From Nonlabens agnitus (GTDB lineage Bacteria; Bacteroidota; Bacteroidia; Flavobacteriales; Flavobacteriaceae): DNA of 64,000 nt. The stretch is taken from the NCBI RefSeq assembly GCF_002994045.1, contig NZ_MQUC01000003.1, positions 720,501-784,500 of the forward strand, read 5' to 3'. This document shows positions 52,809 to 63,500 of the stretch, piece by piece. The notes below the pieces were generated by a model that was not told where the DNA came from, ran no database searches, and saw only the letters and a list, made by a program, of their open reading frames with translations. A program made the translations under genes and the position numbers. How positions within the stretch are numbered: the first letter of the stretch is position 1; the number at the start of each line of letters is the position of its first letter.

Positions 52809-53489
52809 TTAAGCATTCTCTTTTTTAGAATTACGCATACCATCCAGCAAATGGATTGTTCTCGTACCGTAACTGGCGTTTTTTTCTGAATGTGTGGCCT
52901 GAATGATGGTCACGCCTTCTTTATTTAGCTCGCGGAATAATTCCATGATCTCGTCGCTTTGGGCGCTGTTCAGGTTTCCGGTCGGTTCGTCTGCAAGAAG
53001 GAGCTTAGGTTTTGCAATTAAGGCTCTTGCAACACCTACAAGTTGCTGTTGTCCACCAGAAAGCTGAGAAGGAAACAGATCTTTCTTCCCTACAATATTG
53101 AAGCGGTCAAGGATATCTGCGACTAGCGCTTTGCGTTCTGAAGATTTGACTCCTTTATACAGCAATGGCGTTTCAATATTTTCATAAACAGTCAACTCGT
53201 CTATCAAATGATACTGCTGGAACACAAATCCTATGTATTCCTTATAGAGTTTAGATTTCTGCTTTTCCTTGAGCGAATGAACTGATTCTTCCAGAAATTC
53301 ATATTCACCTTCCTGAAATCCATCTAGCATACCTATAACATTGAGCAAAGTTGATTTCCCAGAACCTGAAGGTCCCATGATGGATATGAATTCGCCTTCT
53401 TCTACTTTAAGGCTTAGATCATTTAAAAGAAAGACGCGCTTGCCGCCTTGAGTGACCCATTTGTAAAGATTGTTTAGTTGTAATAGCAT
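52809..53489 (-). CDS. ABC-transporter ATPase (MacB/LolD type)
   Basis: 226 residues. Walker A GPSGSGKST, Q-loop FVFQQYH, signature LSGGQQQLVGVARAL, Walker B LLLADEPTGNLNS and H-loop ATHSE. This is the ATPase class that drives MacB/FtsX-like mechanotransmission permeases rather than substrate channels. It is the only ATPase in view for at least five permease genes directly upstream. Confidence 0.93.
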   Translation of the reverse strand: MLLQLNNLYKWVTQGGKRVFLLNDLSLKVEEGEFISIMGPSGSGKSTLLNVIGMLDGFQEGEYEFLEESVHSLKEKQKSKLYKEYIGFVFQQYHLIDELTVYENIETPLLYKGVKSSERKALVADILDRFNIVGKKDLFPSQLSGGQQQLVGVARALIAKPKLLLADEPTGNLNSAQSDEIMELFRELNKEGVTIIQATHSEKNASYGTRTIHLLDGMRNSKKENA

Positions 53490-53522
53490 GTTTGTTTTTT
53501 AATTTTATTATTTAAGGAATTA

Positions 53523-53538
53523 CGCTTTCGCGAAAGTG
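53523..53538. repeat. Dispersed palindrome, copy 15 (one-base variant, gap before the ATPase)
   Basis: CGCTTTCGCGAAAGTG, one mismatch from the 16-mer, in the 84-bp gap between ATPase and first permease. Confidence 0.9.
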
Positions 53539-53573
53539 ATATCTCGATAAAAATGCTTGCAAGCATCTATCCT

Positions 53574-55991
53574 TTATTCTGTTTTCAAACTATTGACAGG
53601 GTTTGCAGTAGCAGATTTATACGATACGATACTGACAATTATTGACGAAAGTATCAGAACCATAACGGCGGCCACCACAAAAACGAGTGGCTGAATGTCT
53701 GTACTGTAAGCAAAATTGTTGAGCCATAAATTAGTTACCCACCAGGCTACGGGAGCGCTTATGGCGAGTCCTATCAACACAAAAGTGACGTATTCTTTAA
53801 CGGATAATTTCAAGATCTGAGCAACTGATGCTCCCAACACCTTGCGTATCCCAATTTCCTTAGTTCTACCTACAATCAATAGTAAAGTAACTCCAGTAAT
53901 ACCGATGGATGCTAGTAAAATAGCGATTCCATTGAGTATGAAAATGAGTTGCGCTGTTTTAGTATCTTGAGCGTGCAAGGTTTCAAATTTTTGATCTAGG
54001 TACTCGATTTCTAGTGGGAAAGGATTTTCAAGTCCAGCGTACAAGTTTTGGATCTTTTTTACGGTCGATTCGGTTAAGTTGAAATCGTAAGAAATTATAC
54101 TCATGCCGCCCATGCGCACTCGATCTGACACGGTTATAAAATATGGTTTGATCGATTCTCTAAGAGAAAACACATTGATATCTTCATAAAAACCATCGAT
54201 AGTAAATGGAATCCCGTAATCACCACTTTCAGTTTGATAGGTAGGTTCGGTAATGATTTGTGTGCCTATAAGATCGTCGATGGGAACGCCTTTGATTTGA
54301 GCAAAACGTTCGGCAGCAGATCGGTTGATAAGGTTGCGGTTAGGTCTGTTTTCGGGATTTTCAAAAACGGCAGGCGATAAAGTGGTTTTTAAATTATACG
54401 CCTGTATCGCTGCATAATCCAGGTAGAACTGATTGCTATCATCATAAATAGTTTCCAGACCTTCAAGTTTATATTCTAATTGATTGAACGGTTCAATCCC
54501 AAATGAAGATCCGTTACCTACAAAATTCACTTCTGGAATGGAGCGTAATTGATCTTGAAAGACATCTAGATTTTCAGGGGATGAAAACGTAAATAAGACA
54601 CCTTCTTTTTGAAAACCTAGATCTTTCCCATTGATATAAGTAATCTGCTGATACATAAAATAGGAAACCGATGTTACACCGATCAAGATCGCAATCTGGC
54701 TAACAATTATGTATTTGCGCAAGGAGAAATGTTCAAACTTGCGCTCGCTTAGTTTTTCTTTAAAGAGACTCAATACATTTTTAGTAGCTAGTAATAAAGT
54801 TGGAATAATGCTCGCTAATGCAGCAATAATCATAGAAATCAAAACGATCAATCCAAAAGTTTCTAGGTCAAGCAATGGATTGCTAACTAACGCTACTTTC
54901 ATAAAATCATTAAATAGAGGTACAACCACGATCAGAGATAGAATCAAAATGGGAAGTGCTGCCAGTACGAGCATCATCGCTTCAACGGTGAATTGAATAG
55001 CAATATAAGTGCTGCTGGCTCCTAGAACCTTACGCACACCAATCGTTTTCGATTGTTTGGTTTTAAGCGCAATAGTAAAGTTGGCATAATTAAATAAGGT
55101 GATTAGAATTATCAATGCTCCAAAAGCACCAATGATATATATATACGTCGAATTCCCAGGAGTTTTGAGCTCGTACAGGATGTTGGATTTTAAGTGTATA
55201 TCGGTGATCTTCTGTATAAAATGGCCTTTGTAGGTATCATTTGTAGCGAGACTAGGATTTACCTTTAAAATATTCTGATCGATGCGTTGCGCAATTGCCG
55301 TAGCATCCGTATTTTTTGATAATTCAATATATACATTACTTCCCCAATAAGGCACAGTTTCTTGGTGTACTGCGATCTGAAAATCAAAATGCGAATTCAC
55401 AGGAACATCCTCAATAATTGCTGCAATGGTATTAGTCTCGCCAGCAAGTTGAATAGGTTGATTGACTAGTGTAGCAAGCGTTCCTGTAGTTAATTTACGT
55501 GCAGTTGATTCATTGATGAGCACAGAATTTCCGACCTCGGCAAAGGTTTTAAAACTTCCAGCAATGATTTTCCAGCTGAACATTTCTGTAAAACTCGCTG
55601 GAGTATTGGTTTTTAAAATTCCGTTTTGCTCTAATTCTATATCGCGGTAATTAAGGTATTCCAGATCGTTGGAGACAATAAAATGAGTTGCATTGTTGAT
55701 ACCAGCCACATCTTTTATCACTTGCACCTGATTCACCTGATTCTCGCCACTTGCATCACTCCAATTGCCAAAACCGACTACCGCATAATCCTGTGTGCGC
55801 TGCGTTCTTCCAACTCGGTACAATTGATCACTCTTCTCATGAAACTGGTCAAAGCTATTTTCAAATCGCAAGTAACTTATAGCTAAATAGATAACAAGTA
55901 ATCCAGTGACTAGGCTTACCATATTAAGAATGGTAAATGTGGAGTTGCTTTTTAGGCTACGGTATGCGGTTTTAATATAATTCTTGAACAT
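53574..55991 (-). CDS. MacB/FtsX-like ABC permease, array member 1
   Basis: 805 residues with the double-FtsX plan: an N-terminal helix after MFKNYIKTAYRSL, a MacB periplasmic core domain, three helices, a second periplasmic domain and three final helices ending NPVNSLKTE. Landmarks are KTIGVRKVLGASSTYIAIQF at the first and TKEIGIRKVLGASVAQIL at the second FtsX domain. It differs most from the other members in its loops. Substrates of such arrays are unknown. Confidence 0.88.
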   Translation of the reverse strand: MFKNYIKTAYRSLKSNSTFTILNMVSLVTGLLVIYLAISYLRFENSFDQFHEKSDQLYRVGRTQRTQDYAVVGFGNWSDASGENQVNQVQVIKDVAGINNATHFIVSNDLEYLNYRDIELEQNGILKTNTPASFTEMFSWKIIAGSFKTFAEVGNSVLINESTARKLTTGTLATLVNQPIQLAGETNTIAAIIEDVPVNSHFDFQIAVHQETVPYWGSNVYIELSKNTDATAIAQRIDQNILKVNPSLATNDTYKGHFIQKITDIHLKSNILYELKTPGNSTYIYIIGAFGALIILITLFNYANFTIALKTKQSKTIGVRKVLGASSTYIAIQFTVEAMMLVLAALPILILSLIVVVPLFNDFMKVALVSNPLLDLETFGLIVLISMIIAALASIIPTLLLATKNVLSLFKEKLSERKFEHFSLRKYIIVSQIAILIGVTSVSYFMYQQITYINGKDLGFQKEGVLFTFSSPENLDVFQDQLRSIPEVNFVGNGSSFGIEPFNQLEYKLEGLETIYDDSNQFYLDYAAIQAYNLKTTLSPAVFENPENRPNRNLINRSAAERFAQIKGVPIDDLIGTQIITEPTYQTESGDYGIPFTIDGFYEDINVFSLRESIKPYFITVSDRVRMGGMSIISYDFNLTESTVKKIQNLYAGLENPFPLEIEYLDQKFETLHAQDTKTAQLIFILNGIAILLASIGITGVTLLLIVGRTKEIGIRKVLGASVAQILKLSVKEYVTFVLIGLAISAPVAWWVTNLWLNNFAYSTDIQPLVFVVAAVMVLILSSIIVSIVSYKSATANPVNSLKTE

Positions 55992-56015
55992 GGTTGTATT
56001 TTTTTAAAATGTTTT

Positions 56016-56031
56016 CGCTTTCGCGAAAGCG
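56016..56031. repeat. Dispersed palindrome, copy 16 (gap between permeases 1 and 2)
   Basis: Exact 16-mer, extended by TTTTCGC.../...GCGAAAA to a 22-bp palindrome, in a 63-bp gap. Confidence 0.95.
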
Positions 56032-56054
56032 AAAATCTGAGATTTACTGTTTGA

Positions 56055-58496
56055 TCATTCCGTTTTCAAACTATTGACAGGGTTCTTCATTGCTGTATTT
56101 ATCGTCTTAAAACTCATGATTAGAAGAGCGAGAATTACCATCCCTAGACCGCTAATTGCAAAAATCCACCAACTCAATTCCGTACGGTTTGCAAAATCCT
56201 GTAACCAGCTATTTAAACCCCAATAAGCAATAGGTGTTGCAATCAAAAACGAGATACCAATAAGCCATAGGAAATCCTTGCACAACAATACATTCAGTTG
56301 AGTGATCGTTGCTCCCAACACCTTGCGTATCCCTATTTCCTTCACGCGTCTTTCTGTATTGTAGATAACAAGTCCTAAGAGTCCCAAACAGCTAATTAAT
56401 ACCGATAAGCCCATTACCCAATTAAGTAGTTTTGACATGCTACGTTCTTTTTCATAGAAGCGAGCAACGGTCTCATCCATGAAATTGATGGTCATTTCAT
56501 CATCTGGATACACTTCATTGAAACGATCTTCAATATTTGATAAAGTGGTTGATAAATTGTCATTTGAATTATTATTGATCGCGATATGAACAGTACTAAA
56601 CTGCGAGAAGTGCCTACGATAAATATCTCCTGTGAGCGCCATTGGTTTGACGTCATACTTTAAGGAGCCATTCTGAAAGTCTTTCATCACTCCAGTAATT
56701 ATTAATGGAGAAGTATCTGGATTTATAGTTTGGTTGAGTGCCTCTTCTGGTGTTGCAAAACCTAGCTTTTTAAGAGCTGCTGTATTGAGAACAGTTTCAT
56801 TAATCGTATCGTTTAATGGCATGCGTCCAGCGACTAGAGGAATCTCATAAAGGTCTAAGAAGTTGGAATCTCCAAAGACAACATCAATATCTGTCTCACG
56901 TTCACCATTTTCTCCATTGATTTTAAATAATGTCTTATAATTCACCTGTACTGGTGTTCCGCCACCTAGACTTAGGTTATTAATTTGAGGTAGGTTTTGT
57001 AATTTTTGGGCCAGTAGTTCTCTACTTTCAATGCCTTCTACCTGAGCTGGCGTATCGATATAAACGATAGCGTCTGTTTTGAAACCTAAATCCTGATTAA
57101 GCAGGAAGTGAATTTGTTTTCCCACCAAGAGTGTTGCGATGATGAAAATATAGGCAATGGTAAATTGGAAAACGGTGAGAAACTTACGCAGACCATTCTT
57201 CCCGCTATCTGTTTTGCTTTCACCTTTCAGAACTTTAGCAGCTTTGAATTTTGACAACACCACACCAGGATAAAATCCTGCTAAAAATGTTACCGTTATG
57301 ATTAATACCACCATAAAGCCTAACAGGTATGGATCTGCAAGCATGGATAAACTGATACCATCTGCAATGAAATCACTGAATATATGAATCAGCCATACCG
57401 ATAAGCCTAAGGAGACCAAAGCTGCGATGATCGTCAGAATAAAAGTCTCTCCCAAAAATTGTGCAATCAATTGCTTTTTTGAACTTCCTAACGTTTTACG
57501 TATTCCTATTTCCTTAGAACGTTGCGATGCCTGTGCTGTATTTAGGTTAATAAAATTAACGCAGCCCAAAAGCAATAGAAACAATGCAATACCGCCCAGC
57601 ATGAGCATGACTTCTTTGTCTGCAGTACTACTGGTGTTATCAAAGTTCCTAAAACGTTGATCAAAATGTAAATCGGCTAAAGGTTGGGCGTAAAATTCCC
57701 TTGACATTCCCTTTTTGCGATCTTCCTGGTCATCATGGGCTGCAGCAGTTTTATCCAGTTGACTTTGAAAGTTTTCAATGCTTGTGCCTTCATCTAATTT
57801 GACAAATAGCTGACTGGAACTACTGATGTTGATCCAGTTGGGTGTTTGGTACTTATTTATATCTGTTTGATCGACGGTTGCGAGTGAAATGAATTCTTGG
57901 AACACTAAATCAGTTCGTTCTTCAAAATCTGCTACAATCCCTGTGACGGTTGCATTTATAGAATCGTTATAGATCAAGGTTTTACCCATGATCTGTGATG
58001 GATTTATATTGGGGAAATACTGGTTAGCTCTAGATTGAGTCAATACAACCTCGTTAGGATTGAGTAGTTGCTGGTTACTAAAACCAGCAATCCATTGGTA
58101 TTCGAATATTTCAAAGTAATCTTGATCTGCCAGTGTTATAAATGTTGGTTCTTTTATAGGGTTCTCATCCTTAGAAATACTTACATTAGATGGACGGTAT
58201 AAAAAGATTTGCGCGCTGCCTTCCACGCCTGTAAAATTTTCTTTTACATCCTGAGCCAGTGGTTGTGGGACACCAGCGAAAAATGAAGGCCCGTCAGCAG
58301 AATTGAATACGCTGGTCACTCGATACGTACGATCACCATCTGTGTGGAACTGGTCAAAGGTAAAATCATAATATACCATCATTCCAATGACTATCGAGGC
58401 GCTTAGTCCTATGGACAGACTAATGATGTTAATTAGAGAAAAGATCTTATTCTTTCTCAGATTTCTCCAGGCGATTTTGATATAGTTCTTGAACAT
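56055..58496 (-). CDS. MacB/FtsX-like ABC permease, array member 2
   Basis: 813 residues, same plan: MFKNYIKIAWRNLRKNKIF start, SKEIGIRKTLGSSKKQLIAQ in the first FtsX domain and VKEIGIRKVLGATITQLN in the second, ending NPVNSLKTE. It is closest to member 3 (shared DFTFDQFHTDGDRTYRV-type periplasmic start and FQFTIAYIFIIATLLVGKQI-type segment), which indicates a recent tandem duplication. Confidence 0.9.
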   Translation of the reverse strand: MFKNYIKIAWRNLRKNKIFSLINIISLSIGLSASIVIGMMVYYDFTFDQFHTDGDRTYRVTSVFNSADGPSFFAGVPQPLAQDVKENFTGVEGSAQIFLYRPSNVSISKDENPIKEPTFITLADQDYFEIFEYQWIAGFSNQQLLNPNEVVLTQSRANQYFPNINPSQIMGKTLIYNDSINATVTGIVADFEERTDLVFQEFISLATVDQTDINKYQTPNWINISSSSQLFVKLDEGTSIENFQSQLDKTAAAHDDQEDRKKGMSREFYAQPLADLHFDQRFRNFDNTSSTADKEVMLMLGGIALFLLLLGCVNFINLNTAQASQRSKEIGIRKTLGSSKKQLIAQFLGETFILTIIAALVSLGLSVWLIHIFSDFIADGISLSMLADPYLLGFMVVLIITVTFLAGFYPGVVLSKFKAAKVLKGESKTDSGKNGLRKFLTVFQFTIAYIFIIATLLVGKQIHFLLNQDLGFKTDAIVYIDTPAQVEGIESRELLAQKLQNLPQINNLSLGGGTPVQVNYKTLFKINGENGERETDIDVVFGDSNFLDLYEIPLVAGRMPLNDTINETVLNTAALKKLGFATPEEALNQTINPDTSPLIITGVMKDFQNGSLKYDVKPMALTGDIYRRHFSQFSTVHIAINNNSNDNLSTTLSNIEDRFNEVYPDDEMTINFMDETVARFYEKERSMSKLLNWVMGLSVLISCLGLLGLVIYNTERRVKEIGIRKVLGATITQLNVLLCKDFLWLIGISFLIATPIAYWGLNSWLQDFANRTELSWWIFAISGLGMVILALLIMSFKTINTAMKNPVNSLKTE

Positions 58497-58519
58497 AGTT
58501 TTATTGTTTTTAATGAGTT

Positions 58520-58535
58520 CGCTTTCGCGAAAGCG
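58520..58535. repeat. Dispersed palindrome, copy 17 (gap between permeases 2 and 3)
   Basis: Exact 16-mer in a 62-bp gap whose sequence resembles that carrying copy 16. Confidence 0.95.
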
Positions 58536-58558
58536 AAAACATAAGTTTTAGCGTTTGA

Positions 58559-61003
58559 TCATTCCGTTTTCAAACTATTGACAGGGTTCTTCATGGCTGT
58601 ATTTATCGTCTTAAAACTCATGATCGCAAGTGCAATGATGATCATTCCTGTTCCACCGGCCATAAATACCCAAAAGCTGATTTCGGTCTTGTAAGCAAAA
58701 TCAGTGAGCCAATGGTTCATGAAATAGTAGGCGATAGGAGTAGCGATTACAAAAGCAATAATGACCAATATCAAAAAGTCCTTGCACAGTAAATTGTTGA
58801 TCTGAATGACCGTAGCGCCCAGCACTTTGCGGATTCCTATTTCTTTCGTGCGACGTTCTGTGGTATGAATCACAAGTCCCAATAACCCCAAGCAGCTTAT
58901 CAAAACTGCGAGGCCTGTAGCCCAATGAAGTAAGGTAGAGATGCGTTGTTCTTCTACATAAAAGTTTGCAATGCTTTCATCTACAAAAGTTACCTGAAAG
59001 GTTTCACCTGGATAGACCTTGTTGAACTCTTGCTCTACATGGTCTAAAGTTTCTTGCCAGCCAGTGGAAGACGTTGCCACAGTAATATGCGCATACCTAA
59101 ACTGTGTCCTGCGATCCCTGCTCGTATCACCAGTAAAAACTAAAGGGATTATTCCCGATTTGAGCGACCGCTGGTTGAAATCTCCCATGACGCCCACGAT
59201 TAGTTTAGGCTTGCCATTCATTTCAATATACTTATTGATGGCATCTTCAGGCCTCTTAAAGCCAAAATCTCGCATGGCGGTTTGATTGATCACATACTCT
59301 TCAATCGTATCGTTCATTATTGTTCTACCAGCCAGTAATGGTATATTATAGATGTCGAGATAATCTGTGTCACCGTTCAGTACTTGAATTTCTGTAGTAA
59401 TTTCTTCTTGACCATTTTTGTAAACAGCAGTACGAGTAGCCATATTTTGGGAAGCTGGTGGTCTTCCACCTAGACTTACTTGGGAAATATTTGAAATACT
59501 CTTAATACCATTTTCCAAAACCTGTCTATTATCAAATGTTTGATCTTGCCAAGGCGTCTCTATAAAAGCAATGGTATCTGTCTTAAAACCTAAGTCTTTA
59601 TTCGTCATAAAATGAATTTGCTTGCCTACAAGGATGGTGGCAATGATAAATACCTGTGCGATGGTAAACTGGAAAACAGTAAGCACCTTGCGCGTACCAT
59701 TACTATTATTGGAAATGGCAGCATTTCCCTTAATTACTTTTGCAGGTTTAAAATGAGAGAGAACAAGTGCAGGGTAGATACCAGAGAGAAGAGCTACCGT
59801 TATGAATAAGACTATTATAAATAGGATTATTTGAGGTTGTAGTAGTATAGTCGCATCTAGACCTTTAGGTATAAACTCTGCAAAAATTTGAAGCATCCAG
59901 ACCGATAGAGCAATGGAGACTATTACAGATATTCCAGTGATTATAAATGTTTCTGTCAAAAACTGAACGATCAACTGTTTTCTAGAACTACCTAATGTTT
60001 TACGTACACCTATTTCTTTAGCTCGTTTGGTAGCTTGTGCAGTGTTGAGATTGATGAAATTGATGCTTCCTAGTAGCAGCAAAAAAAGAGCTACTCCAGC
60101 TATGGCTAGGAGAACTTCTTTGCTGGATTGTAGAACCGTGTAGTCATAGATGCCGTAATCGTCATTTAAATGTAGATCTGATAAGGGTTGCATTCTAAAT
60201 TGGCGCTTTTGCCCAAATTGTTCTGAATATTCATCCTTATGGTTTAAAGCAAGTTGATCAAGCTGCGCTTGGACAGTTTTTGAACTAGTATTCTCTTGAA
60301 GTTTGATAAAAATATTATTTGCAGTGTTGGTCATTCCCCAATCATCTGTAAATATTTGATCGCTGTCATTCGTTTGCTTGGCAGTCTCTAGAGATACGAA
60401 CTCATTAAAGATCAAATCAGTCCGCTGTTCAAAATCAGCAACTATGCCTGTTATTTGAGCGGTGATAGTCTCGTCATAGGTAATCGTTTTACCAATTACA
60501 TCGTTGGGAAGTAGATCTGGAAAGTATTCCTTAGCACGTTTTGTGGTTAGAATGACTTGATTAGGTTGGCTCAAAGCATTGCTTTTTGATCCAGCGATCC
60601 ATTCATAATCAAACAATTCAAAATACCCTTTATCAGTTAGAATAATCTTTTCTAGATCTGTAAATAATTGATCAGAGGATTCTACTCTAGATTTCCCGAC
60701 CCACCAGTTATAAAAGTAGGCAGACTGCTCAATGCCAACGATACCTTCTCTAGCTTCATAACGCATAGGTGCTGTTATGCCACTGTAATATTCTGTGCCT
60801 TGCGCATCTTCCATATCAGTAACTAATCGATAGATACGATCACCATCTTTATGGAAGGTGTCAAACGTAAAATCATAGTACACCATCATTCCTATGACAA
60901 ATGAAGCGCTAAGTCCTATAGAAAGACTGATAATATTGATAAGAGAAAAGATCTTATCTCTCCACAAACTTCGCCAGGCGATTTTGATATAGTTCTTGAA
61001 CAT
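58559..61003 (-). CDS. MacB/FtsX-like ABC permease, array member 3
   Basis: 814 residues. Start MFKNYIKIAWRSLWRDKIF; AKEIGVRKTLGSSRKQLIVQ in the first and TKEIGIRKVLGATVIQIN in the second FtsX domain; ends NPVNSLKTE. The first and last ~100 residues are nearly the same as in member 2, while the periplasmic domains diverge, suggesting different binding partners. Confidence 0.9.
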   Translation of the reverse strand: MFKNYIKIAWRSLWRDKIFSLINIISLSIGLSASFVIGMMVYYDFTFDTFHKDGDRIYRLVTDMEDAQGTEYYSGITAPMRYEAREGIVGIEQSAYFYNWWVGKSRVESSDQLFTDLEKIILTDKGYFELFDYEWIAGSKSNALSQPNQVILTTKRAKEYFPDLLPNDVIGKTITYDETITAQITGIVADFEQRTDLIFNEFVSLETAKQTNDSDQIFTDDWGMTNTANNIFIKLQENTSSKTVQAQLDQLALNHKDEYSEQFGQKRQFRMQPLSDLHLNDDYGIYDYTVLQSSKEVLLAIAGVALFLLLLGSINFINLNTAQATKRAKEIGVRKTLGSSRKQLIVQFLTETFIITGISVIVSIALSVWMLQIFAEFIPKGLDATILLQPQIILFIIVLFITVALLSGIYPALVLSHFKPAKVIKGNAAISNNSNGTRKVLTVFQFTIAQVFIIATILVGKQIHFMTNKDLGFKTDTIAFIETPWQDQTFDNRQVLENGIKSISNISQVSLGGRPPASQNMATRTAVYKNGQEEITTEIQVLNGDTDYLDIYNIPLLAGRTIMNDTIEEYVINQTAMRDFGFKRPEDAINKYIEMNGKPKLIVGVMGDFNQRSLKSGIIPLVFTGDTSRDRRTQFRYAHITVATSSTGWQETLDHVEQEFNKVYPGETFQVTFVDESIANFYVEEQRISTLLHWATGLAVLISCLGLLGLVIHTTERRTKEIGIRKVLGATVIQINNLLCKDFLILVIIAFVIATPIAYYFMNHWLTDFAYKTEISFWVFMAGGTGMIIIALAIMSFKTINTAMKNPVNSLKTE

Positions 61004-61032
61004 GATGTGTTGTTTTACGATAGATGTTTTTA

Positions 61033-61048
61033 CGCTTTCGCGAAAGCG
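61033..61048. repeat. Dispersed palindrome, copy 18 (gap between permeases 3 and 4)
   Basis: Exact 16-mer in a 50-bp gap that is nearly identical to the gap holding copy 19. Confidence 0.95.
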
Positions 61049-61053
61049 AAGTC

Positions 61054-63471
61054 CTATTCTGTCTTTAAACTATCTACTGGATTTGCAAGTGCCGCCGCTA
61101 TCGTACGCACGCTTATGGTAGCGACCGCAATGACTAGGGCGATAATACCTGCCACAGCAAAAATCCAGATGTTTAACTCCATCCTATAGATGTAATTTTG
61201 TAGCCATTGTCCAGCAAAATAATAGGCGAGTGGCGCAGCAATTAAGAAGGCAATACCTACCAATTTCAAAAAATCCTTAGTTAGCAAAACTGTAATCGTA
61301 GAAACACTGGCGCCAATAACCTTGCGTATGCCTATTTCCTTTTTACGTTGGGCAACTACTAGTAATGAGATGGCAAATAGACCAATGCAACTAAGCACTA
61401 TGGCTAGTATGGAACCGCTAGAAATCATCGTGGTCATGTACCGTTCCTTTTGTAATGTCCGGTCAATATTTTCATCTAGGAATGAACCAATAAATTCACG
61501 GTCTGGTTCGATAGTTTCCCAAGATTGCTTTACTGTTTCAAAAGAACTCTGCAGGTCACCAGGCGCTACTTTTACATAAGCATATCGCATGATCGCCCCA
61601 TTATACATGAATAGAGTAAGTGGCTCTATACTATTGTTCAGGTTTTGAAAATTATAATCCTTGATAACACCTATCACATTGAATTTTGCAAAATCCAAAT
61701 CGACTACCACGTCTAGCGGATTTTCCACATTAAACTGTGCAGCCATCGATTCATTGACAACTATAGAAAGGCTGTCTGCAGTATAGTTGCGATTGTGGGT
61801 TCGTCCTGCAACTAGAGGTATGTCGAGTGTTTCGGGATAGTCATAATCAACACTCAACATATCTGTTTTAATTTCACGACCTTCATATTCAAACCCAACG
61901 ACGCTTCTAGACCTGGTATTATCCTTAGCCATTCCTAGTATATTATCAGCAGCAGTAATACTTATGATGCCAGGTTTACTGGAAAGGTCATCACGCAACA
62001 GTTTTATAAGTTGCTCTGGATCTTTGGAACTTTTCAGTGGTATAGAAATTACTTGCTCTTTATTGAAGCCAAGGTCTTTGGATCTTAAAAACTCCAACTG
62101 ATTCCACAATACCAGCGTACCGCTAATCAGTAAAATGGCAATAGAAAACTGAACAACCATCAAGCTATCTCTTAAATAGTTTTTACCTGTATTCAATACC
62201 TTTCCTTTAAGTGCTTGTAATGTTTCCAATCGGCTCATAAGAAGGGCTGGATAACCACCGGCAAGAAGTGTGATGATTACAAATCCTAAAACCATAAATA
62301 GTAAAACTGATGGATCTGTCAACACGTTAAATGTGGCTTTTGTTCTAAATAGATTCTGAAAGGATGGCAGTAATATGAGTGCGATGCCGTAGGCGAGGAT
62401 GATGGAGCTTATAAAAACGAGCATGCTTTCTCCCCAAAATTGAAAGAAGAGTTGGCGCCCATTGGCGCCTAATGTTTTACGCATCCCTATTTCTTTAAGT
62501 CTTTTGGTTCCTTTACCTATGCTCATGTTGATAAAGTTCACGCTGGCAATAAAAATGATAAGTAGGGCAATACACAGGATAAGGTACTGCAGGTTCTTGC
62601 TCACCTTTATCATACCATTAGAAATACTGGTAAAGTTGATATCAGTAAGCGGCAGCAGTTTTATTTGTCTATAGTTTCCATTAGGATCTGCCTGTGCGCC
62701 ATCACGTTTTGAATTGGCAATATCATTTGCATAATGAAGTGCAGAGAATGCTGAAGTTGAAGATTCAAAGGTCTTGGGGTCAATCCCATCTTTTAATTGA
62801 ACATAAACCTCATGGTTGTGATTGTCCCAGCGATCTACATTGTCTGCATAAATTCCAGCGGGCAGATTTGTAAAATTGAAAATCACGTCAAATCCAAGGC
62901 TGCTGGTATCTGGGAAATCTTTGAGTATTGCAGTTACGGTAACCGGTACTTGTTCTCCTTCTTGTTGAAGGATAAAACTTTTACCAATAGGATTCTCTTC
63001 TCCAAAAAATCGTTTGGCGGCGTACTCTGTAATTACAGCATCATTTTTATCGGTTAGTAATTTATTAGCATTCCCAGCAACAACGGGAAAGGTGAATATA
63101 TTGAAAAATGAAGGGTCTACCCAAGAGGCACTAGCGGTAAAGCTTTTGTCATCAATAATAATGGATGGCGAGCCCGATTGAAATCTTGTAATATGTGCAA
63201 TTCCAGGAACTTCTTCTTTCAAGGCATGAGCAAAGGGAACTGGATTTGCTACACCAGAGACCGTTCCTTGTGGTGTTTGCTCATTTGTGTACACTTGATA
63301 AATGGAGTCGCCATTTTCATGAAATTGGTCGTGAGACAGCTCAAAAATGGTAAACGTAATTAGTATAAAGGCAACAGCAAAAGCTGCAGTGAGACCTAGG
63401 ATATTAAGCGCTGTGAAGGTGCGTTCCTTCCACAAGTTTCTTAAGGCTATCTTGATATAATTCTTGAACAT
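61054..63471 (-). CDS. MacB/FtsX-like ABC permease, array member 4
   Basis: 805 residues. Start MFKNYIKIALRNLWKERTF; LKEIGMRKTLGANGRQLFFQ in the first and KKEIGIRKVIGASVSTITV in the second FtsX domain; ends NPVDSLKTE. It is less similar to members 2 and 3 and appears closer to member 5 in its C-terminal third. Confidence 0.9.
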   Translation of the reverse strand: MFKNYIKIALRNLWKERTFTALNILGLTAAFAVAFILITFTIFELSHDQFHENGDSIYQVYTNEQTPQGTVSGVANPVPFAHALKEEVPGIAHITRFQSGSPSIIIDDKSFTASASWVDPSFFNIFTFPVVAGNANKLLTDKNDAVITEYAAKRFFGEENPIGKSFILQQEGEQVPVTVTAILKDFPDTSSLGFDVIFNFTNLPAGIYADNVDRWDNHNHEVYVQLKDGIDPKTFESSTSAFSALHYANDIANSKRDGAQADPNGNYRQIKLLPLTDINFTSISNGMIKVSKNLQYLILCIALLIIFIASVNFINMSIGKGTKRLKEIGMRKTLGANGRQLFFQFWGESMLVFISSIILAYGIALILLPSFQNLFRTKATFNVLTDPSVLLFMVLGFVIITLLAGGYPALLMSRLETLQALKGKVLNTGKNYLRDSLMVVQFSIAILLISGTLVLWNQLEFLRSKDLGFNKEQVISIPLKSSKDPEQLIKLLRDDLSSKPGIISITAADNILGMAKDNTRSRSVVGFEYEGREIKTDMLSVDYDYPETLDIPLVAGRTHNRNYTADSLSIVVNESMAAQFNVENPLDVVVDLDFAKFNVIGVIKDYNFQNLNNSIEPLTLFMYNGAIMRYAYVKVAPGDLQSSFETVKQSWETIEPDREFIGSFLDENIDRTLQKERYMTTMISSGSILAIVLSCIGLFAISLLVVAQRKKEIGIRKVIGASVSTITVLLTKDFLKLVGIAFLIAAPLAYYFAGQWLQNYIYRMELNIWIFAVAGIIALVIAVATISVRTIAAALANPVDSLKTE

Positions 63472-63500
63472 GATGTGTTGTTTTATGGTTGATGTTTTTA